Assembly (NCBI RefSeq): GCF_002075345.1
Contig: NZ_NAEW01000003.1
Span: 248,001 to 312,000 of the forward strand
From: Citrobacter braakii
GTDB lineage: Bacteria > Pseudomonadota > Gammaproteobacteria > Enterobacterales > Enterobacteriaceae
Length of the DNA: 64,000 nucleotides
Direction of reading: 5' to 3'
Shown: piece after piece, positions 59,491-64,000 of the stretch
Layout of the letters: every line of letters starts with the position of its first letter
Position numbering within the stretch: the stretch's first letter is position 1
Position numbers and translations under genes: made by a program
Notes under the pieces: generated by a model
The model's database searches: none
What the model was told of the DNA's origin: nothing
Seen by the model: only the letters and a program-made list of their open reading frames with translations

Positions 59491-59502
59491 CGTCAAAGAG
59501 GA
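59491..59502 (+). promoter_or_regulatory. ChiX sRNA pairing site over the chiP Shine-Dalgarno
   Basis: CGTCAAAGAGGA is complementary to the TCCTCTTTGACG segment of the sRNA ChiX (MicM). It contains the AGAGG ribosome site, 8 nt before the ATG. ChiX silencing of chiP at this place is established in Salmonella and E. coli. Confidence 0.85.
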
Positions 59503-59509
59503 TTAACAT

Positions 59510-60916
59510 ATGCGTACGTTTAGTGGCAAACGTAGTACGCTGGCGCTGGCTATCGCCGGTATCACAGCAATGTCGGGTTTCGTTGTCGCTCCCCAGGTAC
59601 ACGCCGAGGGATTTATTGATGACTCAACCTTAACCGGCGGCATCTATTACTGGCAGCGTGAGCGTGACCGTAAAGATGTGACCGATCACGACAAATACAA
59701 AACCAACCTTTCTCACTCCACCTGGAACGCTAACCTCGACTTCCAGTCCGGTTATGCGGCTGATATGTTTGGTATTGATATCGCAGCATTTACCGCTATT
59801 GAAATGAACGAAAGTAGCGAAAGCGGCCATCCAAACGAAATTGCATTCTCGTCAAAAAATAAAGGCTATGATGAAGATTACTCCGGCGATAAGAGCGGAA
59901 TTAGCCTTTATAAAGCAGCAGCCAAATTTAAATTCGGCCCAACCTGGGCGCGCGCCGGTTACATTCAACCAACCGGACAGACTCTGTTGGCTCCGCACTG
60001 GAGCTTTATGCCAGGTACCTATCAGGGTGCTGAAGCCGGAGCCAACTTCGACTATGGTGATGCTGGTGCACTGAGCTTCTCCTATATGTGGGCCAACGAA
60101 TATAAAGCACCATGGCACACTGAAGTCGATAAATTCTATCAGGCTGATAAGAAGACCAGCGTAGATTATCTGCACTCAATCGGCGCGAAATATGACTTTA
60201 AAAATAACCTGTTGCTGGAAGCCGCATTTGGTCAGTCTGAAGGCTACGTCGATCAGTACTTCGCAAAAGCCAGCTATAAATTCGATTTAGGCGGTAACCC
60301 GTTTACCACCAGCTATCAGTTCTACGGCGCGCGCGACAAAGTTGATGATCGCACCGTGAACGATATTTATGACGGTACGGCCTGGCTGCAGGCGCTGACC
60401 TTTGGCTACAAAGTGGCGGAAGTGGTTGACCTGCGTCTGGAAGGGACCTGGGTTAAAGCGGACGGGCAGCAGGGGTACTTCCTGCAGCGTATGACCCCGA
60501 CCTACGCCTCATCAAACGGTCGCCTGGATATCTGGTGGGATAACCGTTCCGACTTCAACGCCAACGGCGAAAAGGCTGTCTTCTTCGGCGCAATGTATGA
60601 CCTGAAGAACTGGAATTTGCCGGGCTGGGCAGTGGGCGCGTCCTACGTTTACGCATGGGATGCCAAGCCATCAACCTGGCAGATCAATCCGGATGCGTAC
60701 TACGACAAAAACCGGACTATCGAAGAATCTTCTTACAGCCTGGATGCGGTCTATACCCTGCAAGAGGGGCGTGCGAAGGGCACCATGTTTAAACTGCACT
60801 TCACCCAGTACGACAACCATTCAGACATTCCGAGCTGGGGCGGTGGTTACGGCAACATCTTCCAGGATGAGCGCGACGTGAAATTCATCGTTATTGCTCC
60901 GTTCACCATCTTCTAA
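59510..60916 (+). CDS. chiP: Chitoporin ChiP (OprD family)
   Basis: A 468-residue outer-membrane porin for chitooligosaccharides (formerly YbfM). A signal peptide (residues 1 to about 33, ending VHAEGF) precedes a barrel of alternating aromatic and polar strands, ending in phenylalanine (APFTIF), the outer-membrane signature. It feeds the NagE/Chb systems with substrate. Expression is set by ChiX pairing at the ribosome site and probably by NagC. chiQ follows 49 bp downstream. Confidence 0.95.
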   Translation: MRTFSGKRSTLALAIAGITAMSGFVVAPQVHAEGFIDDSTLTGGIYYWQRERDRKDVTDHDKYKTNLSHSTWNANLDFQSGYAADMFGIDIAAFTAIEMNESSESGHPNEIAFSSKNKGYDEDYSGDKSGISLYKAAAKFKFGPTWARAGYIQPTGQTLLAPHWSFMPGTYQGAEAGANFDYGDAGALSFSYMWANEYKAPWHTEVDKFYQADKKTSVDYLHSIGAKYDFKNNLLLEAAFGQSEGYVDQYFAKASYKFDLGGNPFTTSYQFYGARDKVDDRTVNDIYDGTAWLQALTFGYKVAEVVDLRLEGTWVKADGQQGYFLQRMTPTYASSNGRLDIWWDNRSDFNANGEKAVFFGAMYDLKNWNLPGWAVGASYVYAWDAKPSTWQINPDAYYDKNRTIEESSYSLDAVYTLQEGRAKGTMFKLHFTQYDNHSDIPSWGGGYGNIFQDERDVKFIVIAPFTIF

Positions 60917-60965
60917 TGCCAACAGCGGCAGGCCGGGCGCCTGCCGCATCGTTGAGGAAAGTGCT

Positions 60966-61298
60966 ATGAAAAAACTGATACTCATCGCTGTTATGGCATC
61001 CGGGCTGGTGGCTTGCGCGCAATCCCCGGCACCAAAAGAAGACAGTCGTCTGAAAGAAGCCTACAGCGCGTGCATTACTACCGCGCAAGGATCGCCGGAG
61101 AAAATCGAAGCCTGCCAAAGCGTGTTGAATGTGCTGAAGAAAGAAAAGCAGCATCAGCAGTTTGCCAATGAAGAAAGCGTACGCGTACTGGATTATCAGC
61201 AATGCATCCAGGCTACGCGCACAGGTAATGGTCAGTCCGTTAATGCTGATTGCGACAAGGTCTGGCAGGAAATTCGTAGCAAGAATACTGCGCAGTAA
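60966..61298 (+). CDS. chiQ: Chitosugar-induced lipoprotein ChiQ
   Basis: A 110-residue lipoprotein (formerly YbfN) with lipobox GLVACAQ and the lipid cysteine near residue 17. Four further cysteines (ACITT, EACQS, QQCIQ, ADCDK) are spaced for two disulphides. I start at 60966 (MKKLILIA), after GAGGAAAGTGCT. Its function is unknown; it is cotranscribed with chiP. Confidence 0.93.
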   Translation: MKKLILIAVMASGLVACAQSPAPKEDSRLKEAYSACITTAQGSPEKIEACQSVLNVLKKEKQHQQFANEESVRVLDYQQCIQATRTGNGQSVNADCDKVWQEIRSKNTAQ

Positions 61299-61316
61299 AT
61301 CGAAAAATGAAACAGA

Positions 61317-61347
61317 CAACGGGCGGAGAGTTTTCCGCCCGTTTGCA
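61317..61347. terminator. Terminator between chiQ and tcuC
   Basis: ACGGGCGGA and TCCGCCCGT form a 9-bp stem followed by TTTGCATTT. It serves two convergent genes. Confidence 0.85.
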
Positions 61348-61349
61348 TT

Positions 61350-62645
61350 TCAGGGTTTATATTCCACCGGTTGATAATTACGACTCAGCCGGACAAACAG
61401 CATTGCCGTGGCGGCGAGCCCGCAAAGTGCCGCACACATCAGCCACCACCCCGGTGAGCTTTTATCCCCGGTTAGCTGGACCAGCGCTGTGGATATGACT
61501 GGCGTAAGGCCGCCAAAAATCGCCGTGGCAAGACTGAATGCCAGTGAAAAACCCACCGTACGCACATAGACAGGCATCACCTCAGTGAGTGCGGCGACCA
61601 TTGCCCCGTTGTACATACCAAAAAAGAACGAGAACCAAAGCAGAACCAGCGTCATGCGCGTGAAATCTGGCGCGGCGGTGAGCCAGTGCATAACCGGCCA
61701 GGTGGTGATCAGTGCAAGGATGGTAATCCCCATCAACACCGGACGACGACCAATTCGGTCAGAAATCGCCCCGCCAATCGGCAGCCAGATAAAATTAGAA
61801 ATACCGACCAGCATGGTGACGATCAGGCTGTCGCGAGCGCTCAGGTGAAGTACAGCCCTACCGTAGGTCGGTGTGTAGACGGTAATAAAGTAGAACGTCG
61901 TTGTGGTCATCGCCACCAGCAGCGTACCCGCAGCGATGAGACGCCAGTTTTTGAGGATAGTAGTAAAAATTTCCCTGGTGTCGGGACGGTGTGTACGTTG
62001 TAAAAAGGCGTCTGTTTCCTGAAGCGAGCGGCGGAGCACGAAGATCAAAGGAATAATCATGCAACCAATAAAGAATGGAATACGCCAGCCCCATTCAGAG
62101 ATCTCATCGTGTCCCAGGGTGGCGTTCAGGCCGTAACCAATCAGAGCCGCCACCACAATGGCGACCTGTTGACTGGCGGACTGCCAGCTGGTGTAGAAGC
62201 CTTTATTGCCAGGGGTGGCGATTTCAGAAAGATAAACCGAGACGCCGCCCAGTTCCACCCCTGCAGAAAAGCCCTGTAATAATCGGCCGAGTAATACCAG
62301 GACAGGGGCCAGCAGACCAATACTGTGATAACCGGGTACCAGGGCAATCAGCAGGGTACCGCAGCCCATAATCGCCAGCGTCACCATCAGTCCTTTACGG
62401 CGACCAATTCTGTCGATGTAAGCACCCAGCACAATTGCGCCAACAGGCCGCATTAAGAAACCTGAACCAAACACGGCGAAAGTTAACATTAGCCCGGCAA
62501 ATTCACTCTCTGCAGGAAAGAAGGTCTTTGCGATATAGGCGGCGTAAAAACCGAACAGAAAAAAGTCAAACTGTTCGAGGAAATTACCGCTGGTTACCCG
62601 CAGTATTGCGCCGAAAGTTCCGGCGCGCGATGGTTGTTGTGTCAT
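61350..62645 (-). CDS. tcuC: Citrate/tricarballylate-proton symporter TcuC (CitA)
   Basis: A 431-residue major facilitator transporter of the metabolite:H+ symporter family, with 12 hydrophobic segments. It matches Salmonella TcuC and the plasmid CitA citrate carrier closely. The MFS loop motif is [10 protein letters not shown] near residue 78 and again [10 protein letters not shown] near 290. It imports tricarballylate and citrate with protons and could permit aerobic citrate uptake. It is the last gene of the tcuABC operon. Confidence 0.95.
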   Translation of the reverse strand: MTQQPSRAGTFGAILRVTSGNFLEQFDFFLFGFYAAYIAKTFFPAESEFAGLMLTFAVFGSGFLMRPVGAIVLGAYIDRIGRRKGLMVTLAIMGCGTLLIALVPGYHSIGLLAPVLVLLGRLLQGFSAGVELGGVSVYLSEIATPGNKGFYTSWQSASQQVAIVVAALIGYGLNATLGHDEISEWGWRIPFFIGCMIIPLIFVLRRSLQETDAFLQRTHRPDTREIFTTILKNWRLIAAGTLLVAMTTTTFYFITVYTPTYGRAVLHLSARDSLIVTMLVGISNFIWLPIGGAISDRIGRRPVLMGITILALITTWPVMHWLTAAPDFTRMTLVLLWFSFFFGMYNGAMVAALTEVMPVYVRTVGFSLAFSLATAIFGGLTPVISTALVQLTGDKSSPGWWLMCAALCGLAATAMLFVRLSRNYQPVEYKP

Positions 62646-62698
62646 TGGGTTTGCTCCACTGTCTTATCATAATATTTATAGAGGTAAGAGTTTGCGGG

Positions 62699-63838
62699 TT
62701 AGTCGCCTGTGACCCCCGCCTGTTTGCCGCGCCGTTTCTCAATCGCCCACTTGAGTAAGGCTGCGCAGCGGTAAAATCCGTGGGCAAATTTTCCATAAGG
62801 AATGGTCAGAAAGAGCGCCATGACCACGCCGAGGTGAATGGCGAGCAAAATAGCCATCCAGGAGGTGTTTCTTCCCGCCAGCAGCGCTAAACCGGTCAGA
62901 CTGGTCAGGAGCAGCAGCAAAATAAAACCGCGATCCATCGGTTTTTGCCGTGCGTCGCCATGCAGCGGTGAGCGCTTAAAATTGAGCCATAGCAAGCCAG
63001 CCGGGCCGACAACCAGGCCAATGCCGCCCAACGTGCCCAGCATTACCGGAACGCTGAAGAACGGATAGGGCGCTTCTATACCTGCAAAGTAGTGATAGCC
63101 CGTTGCCACCACGGTGGCGGCAAAGCAGAGCATAAAACCGTAGAAGGTGAAGTGATGGAAACGGCGGCGCATCAGGGTGAATGCATCATCTGCTTCGTTA
63201 CAACCTTTGCCATGCCCACCATCGAGATACTTCAGCGTCAGCGCATTGTGTGAGGCTTCAGCAATTTCAGCGGAACGCGGCACACCCGGAGAGATTTCGC
63301 GCCAGAAGCGCAGAACGCCCGCCATCAGCAGACCTATCGCCAGAATAAATACCGAACCAAACATCCATGCGAGCAGGTTATGCGGGAAAATCTGATAAAA
63401 ATCCCCGGCCAGCGGAGGATGGAATAACGAGCCCTTTAAACTCATGGCGAGGAGTAAAAACAGGATCAGACCGAAAACCAGCGTCAGCGTCACAGTGATG
63501 CCTGCGCGACGATAAAGCGCGCCAAAGGCGGCGGGTTGCGCGTAGTGCTGATAGGTTTCGAGCCGCACTTCCGCCATCGCCTTCGGTACGTTGATGGCAA
63601 ATTCATGGGGTGGGGCATACTGACACGCGTGCAGGCAGGCGCCGCAGTTATGGCACAAGTTAGCCAGATAATTGATATCCGCTTTACCGAATTCCAGGCG
63701 CTGAGTCATTGCCGGGAACACGGCGCAAAAACCTTCACAATAGCGGCAGGCGTTACAGACCTGCATCACACGTTCAACTTCTGCTTCCGGCTCGGTGATA
63801 ATTTGTGCTTCGATGATCAGTTTCTCAAGCTGCTTCAT
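62699..63838 (-). CDS. tcuB: Tricarballylate oxidation electron-transfer protein TcuB
   Basis: A 379-residue membrane protein that reoxidises the FADH2 of TcuA and passes the electrons to the quinone pool. Two ferredoxin-type cluster motifs are in the N-terminal part: [11 protein letters not shown] near residue 29 and [11 protein letters not shown] near residue 62. Several transmembrane helices with histidines (possible haem ligands) follow. I start at 63838 (MKQLEKLI); the ATG overlaps the tcuA stop. Confidence 0.94.
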   Translation of the reverse strand: MKQLEKLIIEAQIITEPEAEVERVMQVCNACRYCEGFCAVFPAMTQRLEFGKADINYLANLCHNCGACLHACQYAPPHEFAINVPKAMAEVRLETYQHYAQPAAFGALYRRAGITVTLTLVFGLILFLLLAMSLKGSLFHPPLAGDFYQIFPHNLLAWMFGSVFILAIGLLMAGVLRFWREISPGVPRSAEIAEASHNALTLKYLDGGHGKGCNEADDAFTLMRRRFHHFTFYGFMLCFAATVVATGYHYFAGIEAPYPFFSVPVMLGTLGGIGLVVGPAGLLWLNFKRSPLHGDARQKPMDRGFILLLLLTSLTGLALLAGRNTSWMAILLAIHLGVVMALFLTIPYGKFAHGFYRCAALLKWAIEKRRGKQAGVTGD

Positions 63839-64000
63839 GACGTGCCTCCTTACGTGCTGCCAGCGCGGCTTCTTTTCCGGCAATGCGGCCAAAGGTTGTC
63901 CCGATCGACATGCCCACGCCAGCGGTGTAACCCTTGCCCAACACGTTGCCCGCCATCATCTCTCCGGCGACGAACAGGTTGCGGCTTGGCTGCCCGGCAA
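63825..64000 (-). CDS. tcuA: Tricarballylate dehydrogenase TcuA, C-terminal part
   Basis: Only the last 58 codons are inside the window. They read [20 protein letters not shown] followed by [20 protein letters not shown], the FAD-binding C-terminus of the fumarate reductase/succinate dehydrogenase-like flavoproteins. The frame ends at TGA (63825-63827) and overlaps tcuB by 14 bp. The rest, and probably tcuR, lies beyond the window edge. Confidence 0.9.
   Translation of the reverse strand, partial: AGQPSRNLFVAGEMMAGNVLGKGYTAGVGMSIGTTFGRIAGKEAALAARKEARHEAA

Larger units (their letters stand above)
58874..59509. promoter_or_regulatory. lacI-type cassette / chiP divergent control region
   Basis: A 636-bp spacer without genes. 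On the cassette side it holds an operator-like palindrome (58886-58897) and a -35-like TTGACA. The middle (about 58980-59230) is AT-rich, with a TTTGC-GAAT-GCAAA inverted repeat at 59068-59081. On the chiP side it holds a NagC-type operator (59259-59281), a hairpin with T tract (59293-59326), a long repeat (59368-59490), and the ChiX pairing site. Confidence 0.8.

Noticed and set aside
59485-59494. GGTTATACGT near chiP as a second operator for the cassette regulator
   Set aside because: It matches only one half of the TTATACGTATAA palindrome, falls at the edge of the long repeat, and overlaps the ChiX site. More likely chance.

Overview
The window is a chromosomal segment of an enteric gammaproteobacterium of the Escherichia/Salmonella/Citrobacter group. 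Most genes are near-identical in predicted product to E. coli or Salmonella counterparts and stand in the familiar order rna-cit-dpi-dcuC-pagP-cspE-lip-dacA-mrd-leuS-glt-lnt-miaB-tRNA-asnB-nag-glnS-chiPQ. A cobC-cobD pair beside nadD and a tcuCBA locus after chiPQ resemble Salmonella and Citrobacter more than E. coli K-12. Three further differences from K-12 are the missing ybeF between lipA and lipB, the missing ybeQ-to-hscC block between ybeL and rihA, and an extra three-gene cassette between glnS and chiP. Citrobacter is my best guess, from gene order only. I see no prophage, insertion sequence, integrase or CRISPR array.

Layout. 1-10.4 kb: rna, then the citrate fermentation operon citCDEFXG-citT (minus strand), divergent from its two-component system dpiBA. 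10.5-16.9 kb: dcuC, pagP, cspE, crcB, an intact ybeM, tatE, lipA and lipB. 17-24 kb: envelope and elongation genes ybeD, dacA, rlpA, mrdB, mrdA, rlmH, rsfS. 23.9-30.6 kb: cobC and cobD, then nadD, holA, lptE, leuS. 30.8-36 kb: ybeL, rihA and the glutamate/aspartate transporter gltIJKL with the SroC sRNA region between gltI and gltJ. 36-43 kb: lnt, ybeX, ybeY, ybeZ, miaB, ubiF. 43.2-44.0 kb: seven tRNA genes (four Gln, two Met, one Leu) with a strong stringent-type promoter. 44.2-54.4 kb: asnB, the amino-sugar regulon nagBACD/nagE with two NagC operators about nine helical turns apart, and glnS. 54.4-58.9 kb: the accessory cassette. 59-61.3 kb: chiPQ. 61.3-64 kb: tcuC, tcuB and the 3' end of tcuA.

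How the parts work together. Citrate is handled twice: anaerobically by CitT plus citrate lyase under DpiBA, and by the proton symporter TcuC with the tricarballylate oxidation proteins TcuAB. Chitin sugars enter through ChiP and NagE and are broken down by NagA and NagB, with NagC as the common repressor. The chiP leader holds a probable NagC operator, a hairpin with a T tract, a long palindromic repeat and the ChiX sRNA pairing site.

The least explained part is the cassette at 54.4-58.9 kb: a LacI-type repressor, an unusually long ADP-ribosylglycohydrolase-family protein with C-terminal beta-rich domains, and an orphan lipoprotein solute-binding protein with no permease or ATPase beside it. 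A 12-bp CpG-centred palindrome lies just upstream of the repressor gene. A second noteworthy feature is a roughly 85-125 bp imperfect palindromic repeat present in four intergenic places.
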